Below are positions 7,062 through 14,492 of a stretch of DNA of 14,492 nt, in pieces. The DNA comes from Bacteroidia bacterium (GTDB lineage Bacteria; Bacteroidota; Bacteroidia; Bacteroidales; CAJPTX01), in the NCBI GenBank assembly GCA_905373665.1, contig CAJPTV010000056.1, forward strand, positions 1 to 14,492, written 5' to 3'. Both the position numbers and the translations under genes were made by a program. Numbering within the stretch: position 1 is the first letter of the stretch; the number at the start of each line of letters is the position of its first letter. The notes under the pieces are model-generated. The model had not been told where the DNA came from. It saw only the letters and a program-made list of their open reading frames with translations, and made no database searches.

Positions 7062-7069
7062 TACTTTTG
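7062..7069 (+). promoter_or_regulatory. Candidate -7 box for the PAS gene
   Basis: TACTTTTG matches TAnnTTTG and lies 30 bases before the ATG at 7100. A TTG at 7036-7038 is somewhat too far upstream to be a good -33 element. If functional, it would let the PAS and tricorn genes be expressed apart from the M16 gene. Confidence 0.35.
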
Positions 7070-7099
7070 ACAGAGAACTAACACCGCTATAGAACGAGG

Positions 7100-7444
7100 A
7101 TGTTTGATCTAAGTGCCGTATGGGAGGAATTCCCCGTCGCCCTCACGATTACCGATTTGCAGGGCACGATCGTTTATATGAACGGAAAGTCTGCCGAGGT
7201 AAATGCCAAGGGGGGCGGTAAAGAATTGATAGGGAAACAAGTACGAGACTGTCACAACGACCGCTCTCGCGCCATTATTGAGCAGCTTTTCCGAGGCGAG
7301 TTCAACGCCTATACGATTGAAAAGAAGGGCGTCCGCAAACTGATCTACCAAGCGCCATGGCGTGTTGAGGGAGAGGTGCGGGGGCTTGTAGAACTCTCTA
7401 TTATCCTGCCTGAGGGCGAGATGCCTCATTACGTCCGCAGTTAG
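7100..7444 (+). CDS. Solitary PAS-domain protein
   Basis: The 114-residue protein is essentially one PAS domain: the N-terminal PVALTITDLQGTIVYMN strand pair (about 12-28), helices through GKELIGKQVRDCHND (about 39-54), and the final strands with YQAPWRVEGEVRGLVELSIIL. There is no signal peptide, membrane segment, kinase, cyclase or DNA-binding part. The C51-H52 pair in the RDCHNDRS segment recalls the PAS domain attached to DUF438/hemerythrin-like proteins, where a His in this helix is conserved; heme or other cofactor binding is a guess. It lies 49 bases after the M16 gene and 24 bases before the tricorn gene, both of which code for exported peptidases, so a cytoplasmic sensor here is unexpected. 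A regulatory partner role is possible but not shown. Confidence 0.8.
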   Translation: MFDLSAVWEEFPVALTITDLQGTIVYMNGKSAEVNAKGGGKELIGKQVRDCHNDRSRAIIEQLFRGEFNAYTIEKKGVRKLIYQAPWRVEGEVRGLVELSIILPEGEMPHYVRS

Positions 7445-7468
7445 TCGAATCTAATTATTTGTGTAAAC

Positions 7469-10400
7469 ATGCGAAATCTGAAACGATTGGCTTTGCTGTT
7501 TTCCCTCGCCCTAGCTGGACTCGTGGCGCAGGCAGCTGAGCACACACCGCTTTGGTTGGTAACCCCGAGCATATCGCCCGACGGTCGCCAAGTGGCTTTT
7601 GCTTACCAAGGCGTGCTTTACCTCGTACCTGTAGAAGGCGGCATGGCGCGCCCTCTGACCTCCGGCAAGTCGTACGCGACAAACCCTGTTTGGTCGCCTA
7701 AGGGCGATAAGCTAGCCTTCGCTAGTGATCGTTATGGCAATTTCGACATCTATACCATCAATCCCGATGGTTCAGATTTGCGCCGCCTTACGACCATCTC
7801 TGGTTCAGAAATACCACAATCTTTCACCCCAGCAGGCGATAGCATCGTTTTCACTGGGGCTTATATTCCCGCCAAGGAGTCGGCAAAGTTTCCACGTGCG
7901 TGGCTGGCCTCCCTCTTCCGTGTTTCGGTAAATGGCGGGGCTGAAAGTCTCGTTTTGCCTGCTCCTGCGCAAAATTCTCACTTCTCGCCTGACGGAAAAA
8001 GCTTCATTTTCGAACAGCGCACAAGCGTAGAAAATGAGTTCCGTAAGCACCACACCAGTACCGCTTCGCGTGATATTTGGCTCTATACGCCCGCCTCGCG
8101 CAGTTTGACCTGCGTGGTAAAGAATGCAGGGGAAGATCGTTGTCCGCGCTTTGCGCCCGATGGTAAGAGCTTCTTCTTCCTAAGCGAGCGTAACGGAGGG
8201 TCGTTCAACGTGTACGAACAGAGTCTCGCTGGTGGCGCTCCTACCCCACTCACGAAGTTTGAGAAATTGCCTGTACGCAACCTTACCGTGGCATCTGATG
8301 GTCGCCTCTGCTTCCTCTACGATGGTGAAATCTACACCATGCGTAAGGGTAGTGAACCTACGAAGCTCAAGTTTGAGGTGATTCGTCCGAACGAAGACCT
8401 CGAGAATCGTAATCTAACCCTCAGTAGTGGTGCAGACGAAGGGGTACTCTCGCCCAATGCGAAGGAAGTCGCTTTCGTGGCACATGGTGATGTATACGTT
8501 ACGTTTGCGAAACACAAGGATACTAAACGCATCACCAATACGGCAACTCAAGAGCGCTCTGTGAACTTCTCGCCCGACGGTCGTTCGCTCGTCTATGCTG
8601 GTGAACGCAACGGGAGTTGGAATCTCTACCTCGCTAAGATCGTACGTCCCGAAGAAAAGTACTTCTCTCTGGCTACAGAAATTAAGGAAGAGGTGCTCCT
8701 TGCAAATGAAAAACAGACCTTCCAACCCGTCTTCTCGCCCGACGGAAAAGAGGTTGCTTTCCTAGAAGACCGTACGAAGTTGAAGGTGATTAACTTAGCA
8801 ACAAAGCAGGTGCGTGAGATTACTAACGGTAGTAAGAACTATTCTTATGCCGATGGAGACATCGCTTTTGAGTGGTCGCCCGATTCTAAATGGTTTGTTA
8901 TTCAGTACATTGACAAGCATCGTTGGCCCAATACCGACATCGGTTTGGTAAGCGCTGCGGGCGGTGCGTCGATCACTAACTTAACCCTGAGTGGTTACAC
9001 CGATACCAATCCGCGCTTCATGATGGGCGGCGATGTGATTATTTGGCAGAGTGACCGTAACGGCTTGCGTAGCCATGCCAGCTGGGGCGCACAGGGGGAT
9101 ATCTATGCCTTCTTTACCACGAAGGAAGCTTACGACAAGTATCGCCTCTCCGCAAGCGAATACGAAGTTTCTAAAGAAGCTTCTTCTGACAAGAAGGACG
9201 CTGATAAGAAGGACGACAAAAAGGATAAAAAAGATAAGAAAGATAAGAAAGATAAGAAAGATAGCAAGGATACAGAGGCTGTTAAGACCCTTAAGATTGA
9301 CCTCAATCGGGTAGAAGATCGCATTGTCCGTCTGACCATCCATAGTTCCGACCTTGCTGATGCAATTGTAACCCCCGATGGGGAAAGCCTTTACTATCTC
9401 TGCAGCTTTGAAGGAAAGTATAATCTTTGGAAGACCGACCTTCGCAAAAAGTCTACCAAGAAGGTGCTTGACCTCAATACGAGCGGGGCGAGCATATCGA
9501 TGGACAAGAAGGGAGAGAATATCCTCGTCGTCTCGGGGAGTGGGCTGACACTCATTGAGCTCAAGGGGGAAAAGCAGACCGCTGTCGCTTATGCAGCTCC
9601 CTTCGAATACAAGCCTGTACAAGAGCGTCAATACATCTATGAGCATGCATGGCAACAGGTGGTTGATAAGTTCTACCGCTCTGACCTTCACGGGGTTGAT
9701 TGGAAGTTCTATAAGGAGGCTTACGGCAAGTTCCTCCCTTATATCACGAACAATTACGATTTCTCCGAACTCCTTTCCGAACTCTTGGGTGAGTTGAATG
9801 CTTCGCATACGGGTTCTGGCTATCGTCCGGAGGCAACTTCTGACTCTTGGAGCACTTCCTCCATCGGCGTATTCTTTGACCGTCACTTTACAGGCAAAGG
9901 GGTGAAAGTGACTGAAGTATTGGCGGGTGGTCCCTTTGACAGGGCAGATTCTAAGCTTCGTCCAGGTGACATCATCACCCACATTGATGGTGAAGAGGTG
10001 GTGAACTACGGAGAGTTCCCACGTTTGCTCAACAAGAAGGCGGGGGCGCGCATCCTCGTAGCCTTCACACATGCTGGTAAGACGGAAACTGAAGTCGTTA
10101 AGCCCGTTGGTTTGTGGGCTTTGGGTGAAATCCTTTATGAGCGTTGGATCGAACAGCGTCGTCACGAAGTAGATAGTCTCTCTGGCGGACGCCTTGGTTA
10201 TGTACATATCCGTGCTATGGATTCGGAAAGTTTCCGCACCATCTACTCCGAGCTCTTTGGTCGTTACAATGATCGCGAGGGTGTGGTGATCGACACCCGT
10301 TATAACGGTGGTGGACACCTCCATGAGGACGTAGAAGTGCTCTTCAGTGGTAAGAAGTACCTTGATCAAGTGCCGCGTGAACAGTGGGTCGGCGAACAGC

Positions 10401-10795
10401 CGCGTAAGCGTTGGAAGAAACCCACGATTATGCTGATGTCCGAGGCGAACTACAGCAATGCGCACGGTACGCCATGGGTATACAAGACGACTGGCATGGG
10501 TAAGCTTGTGGGTAAGCCCGTTCCTGGCACGATGACCTCGGTATGGTGGGAAACGCAGATTGACCCGACCCTCTACTTTGGTGTCCCGATTGTGGGTTAT
10601 ATTGATTCCACGGGGAATTACCTAGAAAATCAGCAGCTTGCTCCAGACATTGAGGTCGATCTTGACTATTTGCGCCTTGAGCAGGGGCATGACTCACAGA
10701 TCGAGCGTGCGGTAGAAGAGCTTCTTAAAGATTGTGATGCGGTAAAAGCGCGCAGTCCGTGGGTAGAGATTGACAAAAAGTATGACCGGAAGTAG
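7469..10795 (+). CDS. Secreted tricorn-type protease (S41 family, beta-propeller plus PDZ)
   Basis: The 1108-residue protein has a signal peptide ending near AQA at residues 21-23. Repeated PD40/TolB-like blades follow (SPDGRQVAFAY, SPKGDKLAFASDR, SPDGKSFIFEQ, APDGKSFFFLSERN, SPDGRSLVYAGERN, SPDGKEVAFLEDR, SPDSKWFVI), consistent with the two propellers of tricorn proteases. A K/D-rich linker lies at about 574-601. A core domain has S779-H780 in ELNASHTG, then a PDZ domain (about 795-885). The S41 catalytic domain has VVIDTRYNGGG, the likely nucleophile S996 in NYSNAHG, and E1053 in LENQQLAPDIEV. By comparison with archaeal tricorn (S745, H746, S965, D966, E1023) the catalytic set is present, with N997 at the D966 position. 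Tricorn enzymes degrade oligopeptides. The start is fixed by the signal peptide. Confidence 0.93.
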   Translation: MRNLKRLALLFSLALAGLVAQAAEHTPLWLVTPSISPDGRQVAFAYQGVLYLVPVEGGMARPLTSGKSYATNPVWSPKGDKLAFASDRYGNFDIYTINPDGSDLRRLTTISGSEIPQSFTPAGDSIVFTGAYIPAKESAKFPRAWLASLFRVSVNGGAESLVLPAPAQNSHFSPDGKSFIFEQRTSVENEFRKHHTSTASRDIWLYTPASRSLTCVVKNAGEDRCPRFAPDGKSFFFLSERNGGSFNVYEQSLAGGAPTPLTKFEKLPVRNLTVASDGRLCFLYDGEIYTMRKGSEPTKLKFEVIRPNEDLENRNLTLSSGADEGVLSPNAKEVAFVAHGDVYVTFAKHKDTKRITNTATQERSVNFSPDGRSLVYAGERNGSWNLYLAKIVRPEEKYFSLATEIKEEVLLANEKQTFQPVFSPDGKEVAFLEDRTKLKVINLATKQVREITNGSKNYSYADGDIAFEWSPDSKWFVIQYIDKHRWPNTDIGLVSAAGGASITNLTLSGYTDTNPRFMMGGDVIIWQSDRNGLRSHASWGAQGDIYAFFTTKEAYDKYRLSASEYEVSKEASSDKKDADKKDDKKDKKDKKDKKDKKDSKDTEAVKTLKIDLNRVEDRIVRLTIHSSDLADAIVTPDGESLYYLCSFEGKYNLWKTDLRKKSTKKVLDLNTSGASISMDKKGENILVVSGSGLTLIELKGEKQTAVAYAAPFEYKPVQERQYIYEHAWQQVVDKFYRSDLHGVDWKFYKEAYGKFLPYITNNYDFSELLSELLGELNASHTGSGYRPEATSDSWSTSSIGVFFDRHFTGKGVKVTEVLAGGPFDRADSKLRPGDIITHIDGEEVVNYGEFPRLLNKKAGARILVAFTHAGKTETEVVKPVGLWALGEILYERWIEQRRHEVDSLSGGRLGYVHIRAMDSESFRTIYSELFGRYNDREGVVIDTRYNGGGHLHEDVEVLFSGKKYLDQVPREQWVGEQPRKRWKKPTIMLMSEANYSNAHGTPWVYKTTGMGKLVGKPVPGTMTSVWWETQIDPTLYFGVPIVGYIDSTGNYLENQQLAPDIEVDLDYLRLEQGHDSQIERAVEELLKDCDAVKARSPWVEIDKKYDRK
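9188..9271 (+). repeat. Tandem KKD-coding repeat in the tricorn gene
   Basis: The stretch codes for D-K-K units between the propellers and the core domain. At 9227-9261 it approaches a nearly perfect 9-base tandem repeat (aaagataag-type). It is a hydrophilic flexible linker. Because each step is a multiple of three bases, slippage would alter linker length without a frameshift. Confidence 0.75.
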
Positions 10796-10830
10796 TATCT
10801 CACTATCTTTCTAGTCTTTAATACCTCATC

Positions 10831-10860
10831 GCAGCCAAGGACTTCACGGTTCTTGGCTGC
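10831..10860 (+). terminator. Hairpin after the tricorn gene
   Basis: GCAGCCAAG at 10831-10839 pairs perfectly with CTTGGCTGC at 10852-10860, and the stem can extend inward by up to four pairs, two of them G-T. It starts 35 bases after the stop. No T-run follows on either strand, so it is a probable but not canonical terminator. It marks the left edge of the restriction-modification cassette. Confidence 0.55.
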
Positions 10861-10933
10861 GGTATGGTATATGCTATGGAGTAGAGATAGAAGAGAATGC
10901 TTAGAGGCATATCATTTTAAGGTTAAAAGTTGC

Positions 10934-10941
10934 TATCTTCG
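10934..10941 (+). promoter_or_regulatory. Candidate -7 box of the restriction-modification cassette
   Basis: TATCTTCG is one base off TAnnTTTG and lies 37 bases before the ATG at 10979. The upstream ATTTTAAGG is a weak -33 candidate. Its place between the hairpin at 10831-10860 and the ATG supports translation from 10979 rather than from earlier codons. Confidence 0.35.
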
Positions 10942-10978
10942 TGGAGAGCTTATAGAAATAATCTACTGTGTAGATACA

Positions 10979-11656
10979 ATGTCGAAAAAAGTTCTGGATA
11001 TAACAGAATTGCAAATTGCTGCAAGAGCGTTCTGTGAGAAAGAAAGTGGGCTTTATAGAACGGAATTGTTCGGTATTACAGATGGTAAGGCTATTGGAAC
11101 GTTTGTGGAACACTGTTTTCAGGAATACTTAGGACAATACTATGAGTTTTGCATTGGTAGCTCTGCTAATGGATTAGATTTGCCTTCGGTGAATACAGAT
11201 ATAAAAGTCACCTCAATCAAACAGCCACAATCGAGTTGTCCTTTCAAGGAGAGTAAGCAGAAAATTTATGGACTCGGTTATAATCTTATTGTATTTGTCT
11301 ACGAGAAAGTCGATGACGCGCGACTTCAAAAAGGATGTCTAAATTTCCTTTCATGTACTTTTATAGACTCCTCACGAACATCTGATTATCAAACGACGAC
11401 GGGCATTCTCAATATTATTGCTAATAATGGAAATGCGGATGATATATTTGCTTTTCTTATTGACCATCAAATTCCCGCAGATGAGGTTTCATTGATGAGT
11501 ATGGCAGAAGATATACTCTCTAATCCCCCCAAAGTCGGATATCTAACGATCTCGAATGCTTTACAATGGAGACTGCAGTACGCTAGAGTTGTAAACCTAT
11601 CAGAGTCTATTGATGGCATAACACCAATTATAAAATATTCGGAAAGAATCGATTGA
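10979..11656 (+). CDS. Predicted type II restriction endonuclease (PD-(D/E)XK-like)
   Basis: The product from the ATG at 10979 is 225 residues. I infer the function from two things: the DNA methyltransferase gene directly downstream and a nuclease-like motif. D67 in GLDLPS is followed by D74-I-K76 in NTDIKVTS, matching the D...(D/E)XK arrangement, and E44 in the preceding helix (GTFVEHCFQEYL) could complete the metal site. The IKQPQSSCPFK and QKIYGLGYNL segments look well conserved in kind but I cannot name the family or recognition sequence. The frame stays open upstream to a TTG at 10853, but that codon lies inside the terminator hairpin, so ATG 10979 is preferred. The gene is clearly richer in A and T than the tricorn gene before it, which suggests horizontal transfer. 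Confidence 0.7.
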   Translation: MSKKVLDITELQIAARAFCEKESGLYRTELFGITDGKAIGTFVEHCFQEYLGQYYEFCIGSSANGLDLPSVNTDIKVTSIKQPQSSCPFKESKQKIYGLGYNLIVFVYEKVDDARLQKGCLNFLSCTFIDSSRTSDYQTTTGILNIIANNGNADDIFAFLIDHQIPADEVSLMSMAEDILSNPPKVGYLTISNALQWRLQYARVVNLSESIDGITPIIKYSERID

Positions 11657-11661
11657 TTAAG

Positions 11662-13224
11662 ATGGATACTCTCTTAGCTATAGACTCCTTATCTGCCATA
11701 GATAAGACAACTCGCTCCGATTACGGAGATTGGCAAACTTCATTTGAGTTTGCCCGTAGTGTATGTCAATATCTAAAGAGTCGAGGTCTTACTCCAGATA
11801 TTATCATAGAACCAACTTGTGGTGTTGGAAATTTCATAGCGGCTGCGATTGACATCTTTGATAGTGTAAAAAAAGTCTATGGAGTAGAGCTTGCTCCAGA
11901 GTATATTGAGCAGACCGAAAAACGTCTCAAAGAGTACAAGAATAACAAACGTATTGATGAGTATTCGCTCTATAATGCCGATGTATTCTCTTTTGATTTT
12001 CAAGAAATTGTAAAAGAGAACCCAGACAAAAGTATCTTAATACTAGGAAATCCTCCTTGGGTTACGAACAGTGCTTTAGGGAAAACAGAAGGAACGAATT
12101 TACCTGCAAAGGGCAATATCCATAATACAAGAGGTATAGAAGCAATAACAGGAAAGGGAAATTTTGACATTGCTGAAACGATTTGTTATGCACTATTTGA
12201 CGCCTTTTCTAAACACCGCAATACGTATATTGCCTTGCTCGTAAAAAACACGGTGATTAAGAATATCTTACATGCACAATACGCTCACCCTCGTCCGATA
12301 CAAAATCTTAGACAACTTTGCTTTGATGCCAAAAAAGAGTTTAAGGTTGCTGTAGCAGCCTCGTTATTTGAGTGTCAGATCGGAGAAAAACCTCAAACCC
12401 AATGCCAAGTATACGACTTTTATACACGGAACTACTCCCATGCTTTCGGATGGGTTAAGGAAGCATTCGTCTCAAATGTGCAAGATTATACGCAAACTGA
12501 TTTCTTGGATGGATTATCTCCATTGATTTGGAGATCTGGGATAAAGCACGACTGTGCGAAAGTCATGGAGCTATCTTTGGAAGAAACTATATATTTCAAT
12601 GGATTAAAGGAAATTGTCGATGTGGACGAACAAACCCTTTTCCCTCTACTCAAAAGTTCGGACATTGGAAGGGGAAGGAAGGAAAGTCGAAAATATATAG
12701 TCTTGCCTCAAACTCATATTTCTGAGGACACCGCCATATTGAAAAGAACTGCGCCGAAAACATACGCCTATCTTTTAGAACATGCTAAATATCTTGATGG
12801 GAGAAAGAGCTCCATTTACCGAAACAAGTCGAGATTTTGTGTTTTTGGACTGGGAGATTATTCTTTTGCTCCTTACAAGGTGGTTATTTCTGCTTTGTAT
12901 GCAGATATTATTTTTTCTTTGATAGAACCTGTCGAAGGCAAACCTGTGATGGTTGATGATACGTGTTATCTGCTCGGATTTCAAAATCTAGAATATGCTA
13001 AGCTTACTCTTTTCATTCTACAAAGCAAGATCCTCAAGACCTTTATACGTAATATCAGTTTCGCTGATGCAAAACGCGTAGTAAGCAGAGAGTTATTGAT
13101 GAGAATCAATCTTTATCAATTATCAAAGAGTGTAGATTACTCGAGTGTAGATATAGCACCCGATAAAATCCTAGAGTATCAAAATTGGCTTTGTAGCCAA
13201 ACGACATCAACTTTGTTTAATTGA
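11662..13224 (+). CDS. N6-adenine DNA methyltransferase of a type II restriction-modification system
   Basis: From the ATG at 11662 the product is 520 residues. Motif X-like SDYGDWQTSFEFA lies near the N terminus, the S-adenosylmethionine-binding motif I is EPTCGVGNF at residues 50-58, and the catalytic motif IV is NPPW at 130-133, followed by VTNSALG and a GKGNFDIAE segment. The order (X, I, IV, then a long C-terminal region for target recognition) fits the gamma class of N6-adenine enzymes. It methylates adenine in the site cut by its partner; the site is unknown. A TTG at 11653 overlaps the endonuclease stop, so translational coupling is possible; the ATG leaves a five-base gap. Base composition is AT-rich like the endonuclease gene. 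No controller (C) gene is visible. Confidence 0.88.
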   Translation: MDTLLAIDSLSAIDKTTRSDYGDWQTSFEFARSVCQYLKSRGLTPDIIIEPTCGVGNFIAAAIDIFDSVKKVYGVELAPEYIEQTEKRLKEYKNNKRIDEYSLYNADVFSFDFQEIVKENPDKSILILGNPPWVTNSALGKTEGTNLPAKGNIHNTRGIEAITGKGNFDIAETICYALFDAFSKHRNTYIALLVKNTVIKNILHAQYAHPRPIQNLRQLCFDAKKEFKVAVAASLFECQIGEKPQTQCQVYDFYTRNYSHAFGWVKEAFVSNVQDYTQTDFLDGLSPLIWRSGIKHDCAKVMELSLEETIYFNGLKEIVDVDEQTLFPLLKSSDIGRGRKESRKYIVLPQTHISEDTAILKRTAPKTYAYLLEHAKYLDGRKSSIYRNKSRFCVFGLGDYSFAPYKVVISALYADIIFSLIEPVEGKPVMVDDTCYLLGFQNLEYAKLTLFILQSKILKTFIRNISFADAKRVVSRELLMRINLYQLSKSVDYSSVDIAPDKILEYQNWLCSQTTSTLFN

Positions 13225-13245
13225 GTTAGACTCTTAGAGTCTAGC
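13225..13245 (+). terminator. Hairpin right after the methyltransferase stop
   Basis: TAGACTC at 13227-13233 pairs perfectly with GAGTCTA at 13237-13243 around TTA, and two more pairs (one G-T) extend it outward. It starts at the base after the stop codon. A T-run is absent. It marks the right edge of the restriction-modification cassette. Confidence 0.5.
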
Positions 13246-13310
13246 TTGCGATAGCACTTCTAGTATTATCATTTTGCATAGGAGTGAAAAGGTCGTCTAT
13301 ACTTTCTTTT

Positions 13311-13341
13311 TTCGCCACTCCCCACATCATGATTAACTTTG
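13311..13341 (+). promoter_or_regulatory. Promoter of the TlyA-family gene
   Basis: TAACTTTG at 13334-13341 matches the TAnnTTTG -7 box exactly. TTCG at 13311-13314, within a T-rich stretch, lies 19 bases upstream and can serve as a degenerate TTTG -33 element. The predicted leader before the ATG at 13364 is short, about 15 bases. Confidence 0.5.
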
Positions 13342-13363
13342 CCACAGCAAAGCTTGCTCTCCG

Positions 13364-14173
13364 ATGCGTTTAGACCGTTATCTTGCTATACATAACCTGC
13401 TATCTTCGCGCACCCTTGCACAAAAGGTAATTCGACTCGGGGGGGTGCGAATCAACGACAAACGGGTTATCGACGTCGCATACGAGGTGCAGCCAAATGA
13501 TCGGATCGAAATAGAGAGGCTTCCCCTCACGGAGTTTGTCTCACAGGGTGCACTAAAATTGTTAAAGGCTATTCAGCTTTTCGGATGTCGTTTCGATGGC
13601 TTGCGGGTCTGGGATATTGGTGCCTCCACGGGTGGTTTTACGCAGTGTGCATTGCTTTATGGCGCAGCAGAGGTCTATGCTACCGATGTGGGGCATGATC
13701 AGTTACACGTCTCATTGCGTACTGATCCGCGCGTTCGAGCCTTCGAGGGGTTGAATGTGAAAGAGGTTACTGCCGAACTCTTTGCCCCGACTGGGGGGAT
13801 TGACGTTGCCGTGTGTGACGTCTCGTTTCTCTCTCTTACTGCTATTTTCCCCGTCTTGGCTGCCATACTCCCCGAAGCAGGGTGGGCGATCTGTCTCGTG
13901 AAACCCCAATTTGAAATGGGAGAACGTTTTTCCAATAAGCACGGAGTCGTGCGTGGCAAAGCATTACACGAACGTATCTTACACCACGTTTGCACGGTGG
14001 CTAGCGAGGTTAGCTTAACCCCCATTGGTTTGACTTATAGTCCATTAGGTGGTGGAAAACAAAAGAATATTGAGTACCTCCTCTGGGTGCAAAAAGGGGA
14101 GGGGAGAGATGGAATTACACTCGAGGTTGAAATTCCAAAAGTCGTAGCATCGGCACACGCTGAGCTGGATTAA
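13364..14173 (+). CDS. tlyA: TlyA-family rRNA (cytidine-2'-O)-methyltransferase
   Basis: The 269-residue protein has the two-domain TlyA layout. An N-terminal S4 RNA-binding domain (about 1-55) carries RLDRYLAIHNLLSSRTLAQ and GGVRINDKRV. A linker with FVSQGALKL (K65) follows, where most relatives have VSRGG or VSRGA. The Rossmann-type FtsJ methyltransferase domain has the S-adenosylmethionine motif DIGASTGGF at 84-92, D152 in CDVSF and K180 in LVKPQFE. TlyA enzymes methylate the 2'-OH of cytidines in 16S and/or 23S rRNA, which also affects capreomycin sensitivity. They are often annotated hemolysin A, a label based on indirect evidence. The start codon lies just after a good promoter and begins the S4 domain directly. 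Confidence 0.92.
   Translation: MRLDRYLAIHNLLSSRTLAQKVIRLGGVRINDKRVIDVAYEVQPNDRIEIERLPLTEFVSQGALKLLKAIQLFGCRFDGLRVWDIGASTGGFTQCALLYGAAEVYATDVGHDQLHVSLRTDPRVRAFEGLNVKEVTAELFAPTGGIDVAVCDVSFLSLTAIFPVLAAILPEAGWAICLVKPQFEMGERFSNKHGVVRGKALHERILHHVCTVASEVSLTPIGLTYSPLGGGKQKNIEYLLWVQKGEGRDGITLEVEIPKVVASAHAELD

Positions 14174-14492
<319 letters not shown>

Noticed and set aside
8981..10465. A long minus-strand open frame of 494 codons antisense to the tricorn gene
   Set aside because: The plus strand carries clear PD40, PDZ and S41 motifs. The antisense product includes an artificial FLIFLIF run that is only the complement of the KKD repeat.
10853..10978. An extended TTG start for the restriction endonuclease
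   Set aside because: The TTG lies inside the hairpin at 10831-10860, the extra residues look non-coding, and a promoter-like box lies between it and the ATG at 10979.

Overview
The window looks like chromosomal DNA from a member of the Bacteroidota, most likely a Porphyromonas-type species. The evidence is a type IX secretion (T9SS) C-terminal sorting domain on the first gene, TAnnTTTG-type -7 promoter boxes (4066-4073 minus, 13334-13341, 14192-14199), a general lack of Shine-Dalgarno sequences, and a Bacteroidota-type gyrB start. The genus is an inference; the phylum is much safer.

Layout. (1) 1-2532: the 3' part of a large T9SS-exported surface protein with beta-rich repeat units, a BACON-like domain, two Big2-type Ig folds and a sorting domain. 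(2) 2533-3235: about 700 bases with no convincing gene. It holds a strong hairpin after gene 1, four copies of a GC-rich repeat with a CTAAGGGCG core, a downstream satellite motif, and a canonical minus-strand terminator. (3) 3236-4012, minus: an NfsA-like flavin nitroreductase, divergent from (4) 4177-7050, a secreted M16 zinc peptidase. An 8-3-8 perfect palindrome lies between them. (5) 7100-7444: a single-domain PAS protein, then 7469-10795, a secreted tricorn-type S41 protease. The M16, PAS and tricorn genes run in the same direction with short gaps and may be partly co-transcribed. (6) 10979-13224: an AT-rich two-gene cassette coding for a predicted restriction endonuclease and an N6-adenine DNA methyltransferase, with a hairpin on each side. 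(7) 13364-14173: a TlyA-family rRNA 2'-O-methyltransferase, then 14225 to the window end: the start of gyrB.

How the genes fit together. The surface protein and the two large peptidases suit an asaccharolytic, peptide-using bacterium with heavy envelope export. The restriction-modification pair is the clear accessory element; its base composition differs from its neighbours. I did not find a clearly unprecedented multi-gene system. The most unexplained structure is the repeat-rich intergenic region 2581-3235, followed by the repeat units of the surface protein and the solitary PAS gene.
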